This document shows, piece by piece, positions 27,183 through 34,825 of a stretch of DNA of 48,934 nucleotides; the stretch's first letter is position 1; each line of letters starts with the position of its first letter. The DNA lies in the IMG/VR virus record IMGVR_UViG_3300042445_000894, positions 1 to 48,934 of that record; one strand, given 5' to 3'. The translations under genes were made by a program, and so were the position numbers. Under the pieces are notes generated by a model. It saw only the letters and a list, made by a program, of their open reading frames with translations, did not search any database and was not told the origin of the DNA. This DNA is from a virus.

Positions 27183-27907
27183 ACTACTTCAAATTTAACT
27201 GCAGATAATAAAATGTTACTTGTTAATTTGGTAAAGTTTGTGGTGTTGCCCCCAAATAAATTAGGTATTCCTCTAATTGGTCCAGTGGGCCAATTGCCAG
27301 AATATACTTCATTTAAAACGGTAAATATCGGCATTCCGCCATTAACTGCGGTATAATTATTTGCAGTTCTTCTATAATTTTTAAAGAAAGGTCCGCTTGA
27401 AAAACCTAACATAAAAAATCTATTTTCCGGAACAATAAATTGTGTTGTTATATTACCTGGATATAATGCTGCAGCATTTGCCAGAGGATAAACTAAATAA
27501 TTGGCAGTAGCTATAACAGTATCGGTGTTGGATTTAAAATTTGTTTTATTTGCGCCTTCGCCGCCTATTGCTCCATATAAAGTTATTTCATTAGCGCCAT
27601 CGTTCCTTGTAATAGTGCTCCATCTTGCGCCGCCGCCACCTACGTAATCTACGTTGCCTTGACTGACCGGCAATTTGATAGATTTGTGAGCATAAAACAA
27701 TTGCCAAACTATATTATTTGTATCTGTTGTATAATCTTGAGCAGCTACATTTGATTGTCCTTCTGCAAGATACAGCCAAGTATTAGATGACCATTCTACT
27801 GTTGTGCCAATACTAACATTGGCATCACCGCTTAATAATGATAAAATTACAACGGGGTTTATTATTGTTGTTCCTCCCACTATCGATAATCCACCAGTTA
27901 TTTGCAT
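27179..27907 (-). CDS. Probable tail fibre/virion protein
   Basis: 242 residues. MQITGGLSIVGGTTIINPVV is a typical start for minor virion proteins. The rest is beta-rich with many Asn/Thr/Gly (EWSSNTWLYLAEGQSNVAAQ, GGNTTNFTKL). No enzyme motif. Placed among fibre genes; adhesin or tail decoration role inferred. Confidence 0.65.
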   Translation of the reverse strand: MQITGGLSIVGGTTIINPVVILSLLSGDANVSIGTTVEWSSNTWLYLAEGQSNVAAQDYTTDTNNIVWQLFYAHKSIKLPVSQGNVDYVGGGGARWSTITRNDGANEITLYGAIGGEGANKTNFKSNTDTVIATANYLVYPLANAAALYPGNITTQFIVPENRFFMLGFSSGPFFKNYRRTANNYTAVNGGMPIFTVLNEVYSGNWPTGPIRGIPNLFGGNTTNFTKLTSNILLSAVKFEVV

Positions 27908-27924
27908 ATATATCCTTGTAAACT

Positions 27925-28323
27925 TTATTTTAAATTCTTTATATGAGTTTTATGAACTCGACATTGAACTTGACCGTTGTAGTAATCATCAGTTTCTAGA
28001 ACCCGTCGATCCATTTGTTCTCTGGCTTCTAAATAATTACATAAACCTTTATTGGGGCAAATATGAAGTATTTCTCTTATAAATTTATCAGCACCGTTTG
28101 CTTCAACATCTGCCTTAACTTCGTCTGACGATGACCAATAGTTTTGCCAATCAGATTCTATCTTTAGTCTTTTTTTCTTGCCCTTGACTACTTTAGTTCG
28201 TTTGAACCAGAATAACTTTTTACCTATATACTTACGACCGGTAACAGTGTTAGTTATCAAATAAACATAACCGTAAGCATCTTCTGGAACAATCTCGAAT
28301 GGAGAATCTTTATATAACCACAT
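27925..28323 (-). CDS. SegE-like GIY-YIG endonuclease
   Basis: 132 residues. YGYVYLITNTVTGRKYIGKK gives the GIY (YVY) and YIG motifs; SDWQNYWSSSDEVKADVEAN, KFIREILHIC and the QM-RRVL region follow the SegE GIY-YIG pattern of T4-like phages. Likely a homing-type or defensive nuclease; no DNA-binding tail is evident. Confidence 0.82.
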   Translation of the reverse strand: MWLYKDSPFEIVPEDAYGYVYLITNTVTGRKYIGKKLFWFKRTKVVKGKKKRLKIESDWQNYWSSSDEVKADVEANGADKFIREILHICPNKGLCNYLEAREQMDRRVLETDDYYNGQVQCRVHKTHIKNLK

Positions 28324-28345
28324 CTAAATACCAATTCTAAATTAG

Positions 28346-28353
28346 TATTTATA
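28346..28353 (-). promoter_or_regulatory. T4-type late promoter octamer
   Basis: Exact TATAAATA on the minus strand, 23 bases before the SegE-like gene. Confidence 0.5.
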
Positions 28354-28719
28354 TTACATAATCTCCCATACATCTCCGCCTTCTACGAACTTATCTCCAT
28401 CATCTCGGGGCGGGACAAGGAAATAATCTTCGGGATCTGTCATTACATCTTCAGCTCGTTCTGTTGCTAGGCCGTTGCCCATAGCACCAGTTTTGTGAAG
28501 CATTGTTGTTTGTATAGATTTCTTATATCTGTGATATTCTGACTCGTCGCGAGCCATATATTCTTTTTGCTTTTCTGAGAACACTTGTTTATGTTCTTCT
28601 GTCCATTGCCTTGAATTGGCACAAGCCCGAGAGCAAAACTTCCCGGGCTTCTTATGTTCTGTCTCACATTTAGGACAGGTCTTCGTCTTCGTTGTCGAGG
28701 TCTTCGTATTGTTGGTCAT
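28354..28719 (-). CDS. Zinc-finger protein
   Basis: 121 residues from ATG 28719. CPKCETEHKKPGKFCSRACA is a four-Cys finger as seen in homing-nuclease-associated proteins; then basic helices (RYKKSIQTTMLHKTG) and an acidic end (DDGDKFVEGGDVWEIM). No in-frame start exists between the upstream stop and the first Cys, so a 50-base out-of-frame overlap with the previous gene is required. Function unknown. Confidence 0.65.
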   Translation of the reverse strand: MTNNTKTSTTKTKTCPKCETEHKKPGKFCSRACANSRQWTEEHKQVFSEKQKEYMARDESEYHRYKKSIQTTMLHKTGAMGNGLATERAEDVMTDPEDYFLVPPRDDGDKFVEGGDVWEIM

Positions 28720-28849
28720 GCTGATCTTCATCCATACCAGCACCGCAGAATGGACAGAATTCTACTTTGTAATACTTATCATCTAAGTCGTAATTTATCT
28801 TGAAGACGGCATCACACTCGACACATTCGTAATGTTGTTTCCTTGCCAT
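28670..28849 (-). CDS. Zinc-ribbon mini-protein, 59 aa
   Basis: MARKQHYECVECDAVFKINY ... VEFCPFCGAGMDEDQHDQQY and an acidic tail. Two CxxC pairs make a zinc ribbon; small ribbons with CPFCGA-MDE are common in T4-like phages. AAAAGGGG before ATG. It overlaps both neighbours (about 55 and 50 bases). Missed by a 60-codon cut-off. Confidence 0.75.
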   Translation of the reverse strand: MARKQHYECVECDAVFKINYDLDDKYYKVEFCPFCGAGMDEDQHDQQYEDLDNEDEDLS

Positions 28850-29295
28850 GTAATTCCCCTTTTCTTAGCTTCTGCATCATATACTCTAGTTCTTAAATCC
28901 GATGAACTAAAGAAATGATCTCTTTTATTAAAATACAACTCGATTCCTCGTTTCATACAAATCTCTTTACCTGTAAATTCTGTATCTCTATATTCTTCAC
29001 CAAGAATACGAACATCAATAGGCAAAGCCATTAGAATATCTTCTAACTCTTTTTCTGTTGTGTAAACGATAATTTCATCTACGTGCTTGCAAGCTGATAC
29101 TTGAATCTGTCTTTCGATAATAGACTGAACAGGTTTATTTTTTGTTTCCCTATCAATCGTTGGATCAGATTGTATTGCTGCAATTAAGTAATCACACTGT
29201 CGTTTTGCTTCTTCAAGCATGACCACATGGCCTGCGTGGAAAAGATCAAACGAACTGCAAGTTATTCCAATTCTTTTAGCATTTAATTTACTCAT
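28795..29295 (-). CDS. Cytidylyltransferase-like nucleotidyltransferase
   Basis: 166 residues. FDLFHAGHVVMLEEAKRQCD carries HxGH, RQIQVSACKHVDEII the conserved helix and SSSDLR the ISSTxxR-type motif. This is the TagD/RfaE-like fold that joins CTP or ATP to a phospho-sugar or phospho-alcohol. It may feed lipid or sugar modification, or cofactor synthesis. The last 18 codons overlap the zinc-ribbon gene out of frame. Confidence 0.85.
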   Translation of the reverse strand: MSKLNAKRIGITCSSFDLFHAGHVVMLEEAKRQCDYLIAAIQSDPTIDRETKNKPVQSIIERQIQVSACKHVDEIIVYTTEKELEDILMALPIDVRILGEEYRDTEFTGKEICMKRGIELYFNKRDHFFSSSDLRTRVYDAEAKKRGITWQGNNITNVSSVMPSSR

Positions 29296-29759
29296 ATTAA
29301 CTCCACTTCAATATTACATTTATTTAAAAAGTCTATGCCATCTGTGTTTCTATACTGATTGCGATAGAATACTTTATTTATGCCCGCCACATGAATTAAT
29401 TTAGCACAATCAAAACAAGGGGCATGGGTAATATACATCGTTGCACCTTCACCTGATTCAGATGAACGAGCTAATTTACCTATAGCATTTGATTCGGCGT
29501 GTATAACTTCAGCTTTAGTCTTTAAACTAATGTTAGCGCCTTCATATTGTTCACCGCCATAATCAATAACGTATGTGAATTTTTCTTCTATTTCATCTTC
29601 ACAATTATTGTCCCAACCTGCAGGTGTGCCGTTATATCCTATTGATATAACTCTATCATCTTTAGTTATAATAGCACCAACTTGCAATCTGCGAGCATGA
29701 GATAGTTTAGCATACCCCTCCGCCGCATTCATATGTGCATGATCAATTTTCTTCGGCAT
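29292..29759 (-). CDS. cd: dCMP deaminase
   Basis: 155 residues. The zinc site is complete: HAESNAI (His and catalytic Glu) and PCFDCAKLI (two Cys). RRLQVGAIITKDDRVISIGYNG is the usual N-terminal region of dCMP deaminases. It converts dCMP to dUMP, the substrate of ThyX encoded at 38132. Part of the nrd operon, ATGA-coupled to the next gene. Confidence 0.92.
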   Translation of the reverse strand: MPKKIDHAHMNAAEGYAKLSHARRLQVGAIITKDDRVISIGYNGTPAGWDNNCEDEIEEKFTYVIDYGGEQYEGANISLKTKAEVIHAESNAIGKLARSSESGEGATMYITHAPCFDCAKLIHVAGINKVFYRNQYRNTDGIDFLNKCNIEVELI

Positions 29760-29922
29760 TCCATTTACCTTTAGGACATGATTGAAACTTAATCAGAGTC
29801 TTACCCCAAATAGCACAACCACATTCCTCACAAAATTTCGCACCGATTATAATTTTCTTATGTTCGCATTTGTCGCAAATTTCTCTGCGCTTATCCACAT
29901 ATGATATAGTTTCTTCTGTCAT
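29743..29922 (-). CDS. Zinc-binding small protein, 59 aa
   Basis: MTEETISYVDKRREICDKCE, then FCEECGCAIWGKTLIKFQSC: two Cys pairs and another Cys near the end (CPKGKW). ATG 29922 has GGGGAAG upstream and overlaps the NrdB stop as ATGA. Such C-x2-C proteins ending CPKGKW occur in phages; role unknown. Confidence 0.7.
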   Translation of the reverse strand: MTEETISYVDKRREICDKCEHKKIIIGAKFCEECGCAIWGKTLIKFQSCPKGKWNAEEN

Positions 29923-30911
29923 GTAGCACTTCCCCAAACATCATGCCAATCACCTGATAATGCACCTTTGGCATAATCTGTTGCTCTGTTCTCAAAGAAA
30001 TTAGTATGCGTTGGAGCATTAATCATTTCTTCGACCCACGGCAAAGGATTCTTTTTACGTTTAAAGATTCCTTTTAATCCAAGACTAATTAGACGTCTAT
30101 CAGCAATGTAACGAATATATTCCTTTACATCGTTTTCTGTTAGGCCCTGTATCGCGCCAGTTCGGAAAGACAGTTCAATAAACTTATCTTCCAAATCAAC
30201 CATTTTCTCCGCAATCGTGTAGATCTTCCCTTTGAGCTCATCATTCCATATCTCCTTGTTTTCTTCTACGTATGTTCGGAATAATTTAATCATAGATTCT
30301 GCATGCTGTGTTTCGTCAACGATAGACCAGGTTACAATCTGGCCCATACCTTTCATTTTACCCATTCTAGGAAAGTTAAGCAACATAATAAAAGAACTAA
30401 AAAGTTGCATACCTTCTGTAAAAGCTGAGAAGACTGCGATGTGTGTTGCAGTAGAACTAGTGTCACCATTCCGAGAACTAATGTCAAGTACGTAATCATG
30501 TTTATCTTTCATCTCCTGATATTCCATAAACTGATTGTATGTAGTATCGGGCAACCCTAATGTTTCAATTAGATGACTATATGCTGCAATATGTAAAGCT
30601 TCTCTTGCAGCAAATCCCATCAACATCATACGTACTTCAGGTTGCGGAAAATAAGGCAAATAATTTTTAACATAGCCGCCAGCAACGTCAATATCACCTT
30701 GGGTGAAGAATCTAAAGATGTGAGTTAAAAATTCTTTCTCTTCTTTATTTAATTTCTTTTTCCAATCCTTAACATCTTCAAGCATTGGTACTTCGGTGTG
30801 TAACCAATGACTTTGTTCATGTTTAAGCCAAGCATCATATGCCCATGGATAATTAAAAGGCTTAAAAGAATTTCTATTATCTGTTAATCTGCTTTTAGGT
30901 TTAGTTACCAT
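29919..30911 (-). CDS. nrdB: Ribonucleotide reductase small subunit
   Basis: 330 residues. The di-iron/radical helices are intact: AAREALHIAAYSHLIETLG (Glu, His and radical Tyr in E-x2-H-x3-Y) and VDETQHAESMIKLF (Glu, His). It generates the tyrosyl radical for class I ribonucleotide reductase, partner of NrdA at 32291. Length normal for the family. Overlaps the thioredoxin gene by 11 bases. Confidence 0.93.
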   Translation of the reverse strand: MVTKPKSRLTDNRNSFKPFNYPWAYDAWLKHEQSHWLHTEVPMLEDVKDWKKKLNKEEKEFLTHIFRFFTQGDIDVAGGYVKNYLPYFPQPEVRMMLMGFAAREALHIAAYSHLIETLGLPDTTYNQFMEYQEMKDKHDYVLDISSRNGDTSSTATHIAVFSAFTEGMQLFSSFIMLLNFPRMGKMKGMGQIVTWSIVDETQHAESMIKLFRTYVEENKEIWNDELKGKIYTIAEKMVDLEDKFIELSFRTGAIQGLTENDVKEYIRYIADRRLISLGLKGIFKRKKNPLPWVEEMINAPTHTNFFENRATDYAKGALSGDWHDVWGSAT

Positions 30912-31152
30912 CGCCTACCCACTCTTTTAGTTCTTCTACAGTTTTGTTACCTGACATTCTTTTAACCTCAATATTTTCGTCAATCATAATTAGAGTTGGA
31001 ACACCTCGAATGCCATATTCTGCGGCCAAAGCATTATTCTCATCCACATCAATTACTTCAATAGGAGTTTTAATGTCTGCTTTTTCTAGGTTTGTTGCCA
31101 ATGCTTTACAAGGACCACACCATGATGCCGTAAATCTTAAAATCTTTTTCAT
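30901..31152 (-). CDS. Thioredoxin
   Basis: 83 residues with WCGPC (Cys12, Cys15), the cis-Pro in GIRGVPTLIMID, and a C-terminal helix (VEELKEWVG). A short thioredoxin/glutaredoxin form, probably the electron donor for the phage reductase. Overlaps the Cys-rich gene stop by one base. Confidence 0.9.
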   Translation of the reverse strand: MKKILRFTASWCGPCKALATNLEKADIKTPIEVIDVDENNALAAEYGIRGVPTLIMIDENIEVKRMSGNKTVEELKEWVGDGN

Positions 31153-31316
31153 TAGTTGTATCCTTTTTCAATATTCTTATCAGTGTCGGAACATTGTTTA
31201 CATTCACATTCTGTACAGTTGCAACCTTCAGTAGAGCAACTGTGCCCACAATGTTGTTCGCATCCGCATTTACATTTATATCTGATATATCTTTCGTGTA
31301 AAAATTGTTCTGGCAT
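31152..31316 (-). CDS. Cysteine-rich mini-protein (10 Cys in 54 aa)
   Basis: MPEQFLHERYIRYKCKCGCE, then QHCGHSCSTEGCNCTECECK and QCSDTDKN. Ten cysteines at 15, 17, 19, 23, 27, 32, 34, 37, 39 and 42 form many CxC and CxxC pairs, as in metallothioneins or multi-zinc/Fe-S scaffolds. AAAAGGAA precedes ATG. It lies between NrdA/Fe-S carrier and thioredoxin/NrdB, so metal handling for the reductase or zinc storage is a plausible inference. Confidence 0.7.
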   Translation of the reverse strand: MPEQFLHERYIRYKCKCGCEQHCGHSCSTEGCNCTECECKQCSDTDKNIEKGYN

Positions 31317-31318
31317 TT

Positions 31319-31960
31319 TTATTCCTTTTCGTACATTACTGTGTTACTGTCTCCCAAAAACCATTTTGGGTTTGTTTCTACAACATATTTCTTTGTGCAT
31401 ACTCTAAAATCTGGGAATTTTAATTCTTTTGGATTGCTAGCTGCGTCTAAAAATAGACAACGATTGTTTGGCTGTGCTGCATATTGACCGTTGTCCAATT
31501 GTATAAAGTTAAAACTTTTGTGATCTTCAGGCCATTCAGCATAACTTGTATCTAAGATATTCATATCAGGAGAGGAATGATCTACAGTAAATAAATAGTC
31601 TCCGCTGTAAAAATTTTTATCCTTAGCATAGAACTTACAACTTAAATTTCTCATAAATGACTTTTGGATTACTGTAAAATCGTAACTAAAGCAATCCCAA
31701 ATTTGAAGTGCGTCTAAATCTAAAAATTTACTTGTGTCTAAATTTTCTGTTCTAGATACAAAAGCATGTAGTGGTAATTTATCATACAAAGCACCATAAT
31801 TAGGTAAATACGCCTCAATACGAAATGCTTGACCCCTGATACTTTTTAAGGTTATCCATATACAAGGTTCATATTCACCATGACCTTTTTCAAAATCATA
31901 GAGAAATTCTCTTCTTATCCAACCGTGAATTGGTGGTAAATTTGCTACTAGGTGTGCCAT
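31319..31960 (-). CDS. Conserved T4-like protein
   Basis: 213 residues. YEPCIWITLKSIRGQAFRIE and AYLPNYGALYDKLPLHAFV are strongly conserved in T4-like aquatic phages; also LQIWDCFSYDFTVIQK and TKKYVVETNPKWFLGD. No known motif. Position in the nrd operon suggests an early or middle gene. Function unknown. Confidence 0.8.
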   Translation of the reverse strand: MAHLVANLPPIHGWIRREFLYDFEKGHGEYEPCIWITLKSIRGQAFRIEAYLPNYGALYDKLPLHAFVSRTENLDTSKFLDLDALQIWDCFSYDFTVIQKSFMRNLSCKFYAKDKNFYSGDYLFTVDHSSPDMNILDTSYAEWPEDHKSFNFIQLDNGQYAAQPNNRCLFLDAASNPKELKFPDFRVCTKKYVVETNPKWFLGDSNTVMYEKE

Positions 31961-31966
31961 ATTCTT

Positions 31967-32290
31967 TTATACAGTAAAACTACTACCACAACCACAGGTG
32001 TGTTTTGCGTTTGGATTAGTAATTACAAATTGCTTAGACATAAGTTCTTCCTTATAATCTATTGTTGCTCCGTTCAAATATTGCATACTGATACTGTCGA
32101 CAAATATTTTGAAACGGTCTACCTCGTATTCATAATCGTCTTCATTTTTAACACTATCCAACGTGAACCCATAAGTAAAACCAGAACACCCACCACCTTG
32201 GACAAAAGTTCTCAAAGATAATGATGGATCATTTTCATCTATCATTATATCAATAATTTTCTCTTTTGCTGATTCGGTTATTGTTATCAT
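31967..32290 (-). CDS. A-type Fe-S cluster carrier (IscA/ErpA-like)
   Basis: 107 residues with C35 (GGGCSGFTYGF) and C99/C101 (HTCGCGSSF), the three cluster ligands of the HesB/IscA family, plus the typical start TITESAKEKI. It delivers Fe-S clusters to target proteins. Starts directly after NrdA. Phages of marine cyanobacteria and pelagic bacteria carry similar genes. Confidence 0.92.
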   Translation of the reverse strand: MITITESAKEKIIDIMIDENDPSLSLRTFVQGGGCSGFTYGFTLDSVKNEDDYEYEVDRFKIFVDSISMQYLNGATIDYKEELMSKQFVITNPNAKHTCGCGSSFTV

Positions 32291-34090
32291 TTATCCCTCA
32301 CACGCAATACAAATATCACCGTCGACCATGGCCTTCATATCAAGTTCTTTGATGACTTCTCGTTCGATCTTTTTAGATACTTTATCCGCTTTACCGATCT
32401 TTTCAGAACGGCAATAGTAAAGTGTTTTCAACCCCATTTTCCATGCCATAAAATGCACAGCGTGCAAGTATTTAATATTAGAGTCTGGTCTAAAGAATAG
32501 ATTAACAGACTGCGCTTGATCTATATATTGTTGACGATCTGCGGCATGTTGAATAACCCATCGTTGATCTATTTCCATAGATGTTTTAAACACATCTCTT
32601 TCCCAATCACTTAACCATTCTATGTGTTGAACTGAACCATCATTCGCAATGATGCTTGACCAAACCTCGTCTGCCCAACCTTCGGGATGAATCTCAGCAT
32701 GTTTCTGTATAATTCTATCTAGCCATTTATTTTTGTTGAGCATTGACCCCGATAACGTATCTTGTCTATAAGCATTAGCACGCAAAGGTTCAATACTGGG
32801 ACTAGTATTACCCATGATAATACTTGAACTTGCATTAGGTGCAATAGCAAGCATATGGCTAAAACGACGCCCAGTGCCAACGGCATCCGGAGCTTCCCCT
32901 CTTTCTTTACCCAATTCAATATTTGCATGATCTAAACCTTGTCTAATATGTTTAAAGATTTGATTGTTTCTGCCTACAGCTAATGCAGATTCCCATGGTA
33001 TATTATTTTTCTGCAAATAAGCATGCCACCCTAAAGCACCAATGCCAATAGAACGCTCACGAATAGCAGAGTATATTGCCCTAGAAATTGCCTTGGGTGC
33101 ATTATTAATGAAATATTCCAGGACATTGTCTAGCATTTCAGCAACATCTCTTAGGAATAACTTATTGTTTTTCCATTCATCATAATATTCTAAGTTTAAA
33201 GATGATAGGCAACATACTGCAGTACGTTCTTTGTCTGTAGGTAAAATAATTTCAGAGCATAGATTAGACTGTTTAATACTTAGACCAAGCTTCTTCTGAA
33301 ATTCCGGCATTGCTCTGTTACTTGTATCAATAAAATGTAGATATGGTTCGCCTGTCTGCATTCTCATTTCAATAATACGTTGCCATAATTCTCTGGCAGA
33401 GATAGTATCACGAACTTCACCTGAATGAGGGTCTTTTAATTCCCATATATCATCTGCATCTTTATCTATCATACATTTTTCAACCAACGCCATAAAGTCG
33501 TCAGTGATATTAATGCCGTGATGCAAATTAAGCGTCCTCATATTAGGATCGCCTGTTGGTTTTCTCATCTCTAAAAAGATGAGGATATCAGGATGACTAA
33601 TGTCCAAATAAGCAGCATATGAGCCACGACGTGTCCTACCTTGTCTATAAGCAAGCGATGACGCGTCATAGGTGCGAAGATGAGGCATAACACCAACAGA
33701 CTTATCATCAGAAGAACGAATACCAATGCCAATTCCAACTCCTCCTCCCAGCATGCTGAGCCAATTTACTTCTGATAATGTACTAACAAGGCCTTCTGCG
33801 CTGTCATCAAGATACGGTAGAAAGCAAGAGATAGGTAAGCCGCGCTTGCTACGACCGTAGCTAAGAATAGGAGTACTGTAGCTGAGCCAATGATTACTGG
33901 CGTAATCGTAAAGGCGCTGAGAATGTTTTTTATTACTTCCAAAAGCGGCTGATACATATGCAAATCTTTCTTGAGGAGATACTTCCTCATCCTTCATATA
34001 GCTTTCTTTTAATCTTTTAATACCTAATTCATCGAACAGATTATCTTTAGAATAATCGACATTAATCCCATGGACTACATCTTTAGTCAT
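32291..34090 (-). CDS. nrdA: Ribonucleotide reductase large subunit
   Basis: 599 residues. Catalytic parts: PISCFLPYL (first redox Cys), NLCSEI (Asn, thiyl Cys, Glu), AVCCLSSLNL (second redox Cys), KTLYYCR (Tyr-Tyr radical relay) and a C-terminal CIAC pair for reduction by thioredoxin. No N-terminal ATP-cone is seen and the protein is about 150 residues shorter than E. coli NrdA, so the usual activity on/off control by dATP is probably absent. Works with NrdB. Confidence 0.92.
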   Translation of the reverse strand: MTKDVVHGINVDYSKDNLFDELGIKRLKESYMKDEEVSPQERFAYVSAAFGSNKKHSQRLYDYASNHWLSYSTPILSYGRSKRGLPISCFLPYLDDSAEGLVSTLSEVNWLSMLGGGVGIGIGIRSSDDKSVGVMPHLRTYDASSLAYRQGRTRRGSYAAYLDISHPDILIFLEMRKPTGDPNMRTLNLHHGINITDDFMALVEKCMIDKDADDIWELKDPHSGEVRDTISARELWQRIIEMRMQTGEPYLHFIDTSNRAMPEFQKKLGLSIKQSNLCSEIILPTDKERTAVCCLSSLNLEYYDEWKNNKLFLRDVAEMLDNVLEYFINNAPKAISRAIYSAIRERSIGIGALGWHAYLQKNNIPWESALAVGRNNQIFKHIRQGLDHANIELGKERGEAPDAVGTGRRFSHMLAIAPNASSSIIMGNTSPSIEPLRANAYRQDTLSGSMLNKNKWLDRIIQKHAEIHPEGWADEVWSSIIANDGSVQHIEWLSDWERDVFKTSMEIDQRWVIQHAADRQQYIDQAQSVNLFFRPDSNIKYLHAVHFMAWKMGLKTLYYCRSEKIGKADKVSKKIEREVIKELDMKAMVDGDICIACEG

Positions 34091-34111
34091 CTTCTCTCCA
34101 GTTTTTATTTT

Positions 34112-34375
34112 TTATTTTACAGATTCAAAAATATTCTTTTGAATATTATACCACTCTATCCAGCCATCATTCTTGACTGCACATTCATAATATGTTGAAT
34201 AATTAATTGTGATTGTTTTTGATATGTCGCTTAACTTTGCGTCGTTTTCTAATTTTTCTAATTGAGGGCATGTTTTCATTAACCTTTCTGGTACTTCTGG
34301 AAACTTTGCAGTTACAGGCACAGTAGTTGAACAGCCTATCAATAGTGTTAAAAGTGCAATGCTAATATATTTCAT
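34112..34375 (-). CDS. Lipoprotein, candidate outer-membrane spanin
   Basis: 87 residues. MKYISIALLTLLIGCSTTVP has a lipobox (LIGC), so the mature protein would be lipid-anchored at Cys15. The short mature domain has two more Cys. Overlap by ATGA with an inner-membrane coiled-coil gene is the usual arrangement of Rz/Rz1-type pairs. Confidence 0.7.
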   Translation of the reverse strand: MKYISIALLTLLIGCSTTVPVTAKFPEVPERLMKTCPQLEKLENDAKLSDISKTITINYSTYYECAVKNDGWIEWYNIQKNIFESVK

Positions 34376-34818
34376 TTTGGTGCCTCAGCTGCATCGTTAT
34401 GTGCTTTAATAAATTCTTTAGGAATCTCACAAACTCCGCCAGGTGCAAATTTAGTATCGTATTTTACTATCTCTCTGTCTACGTATTTAACAATGTCTTT
34501 TCCTCTAGTTCTAATAACCTGAGTCTTTGTTATAACTTTAGTTTCTATTTTAACATTTTCTTCTTTAGATTGCTGTTCCGCGATAGCCAATTTTGCCTCA
34601 ACTTCTTTCACTCTTGCTTGCCATACTTTTTCGTTATTAAGACCACCTTCTAAAAAGATTCCAAGTGCAAGTGCAATATATCCAATTACCTTTATGGGTA
34701 ATGAGTAGTTATTTATTATTGGTATTGATTTGAGAAATGTCCCGACGATTACTGCTACTAGACCAGCAATTACAATCGCATGAAAAATCCAATCAGGAAG
34801 AAAACTTAGAATCCACAT
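34372..34818 (-). CDS. Membrane coiled-coil protein, candidate inner spanin
   Basis: 148 residues: two membrane helices (IFHAIVIAGLVAVIVGTFL, KVIGYIALALGIFLEGGL), then a coiled-coil region (ARVKEVEAKLAIAEQQSKEE) and a strand/helix tail (TRGKDIVKYVDREIVKYDTK). Classic i-spanins have one helix, so two is unusual. Position next to the lipoprotein supports the role. Confidence 0.65.
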   Translation of the reverse strand: MWILSFLPDWIFHAIVIAGLVAVIVGTFLKSIPIINNYSLPIKVIGYIALALGIFLEGGLNNEKVWQARVKEVEAKLAIAEQQSKEENVKIETKVITKTQVIRTRGKDIVKYVDREIVKYDTKFAPGGVCEIPKEFIKAHNDAAEAPK

Positions 34819-34825
34819 ATTATTA

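Noticed and set aside
32719-32928. Second frame inside nrdA
   Set aside because: Leu/Val-rich shadow in another frame of an intact, motif-complete NrdA.
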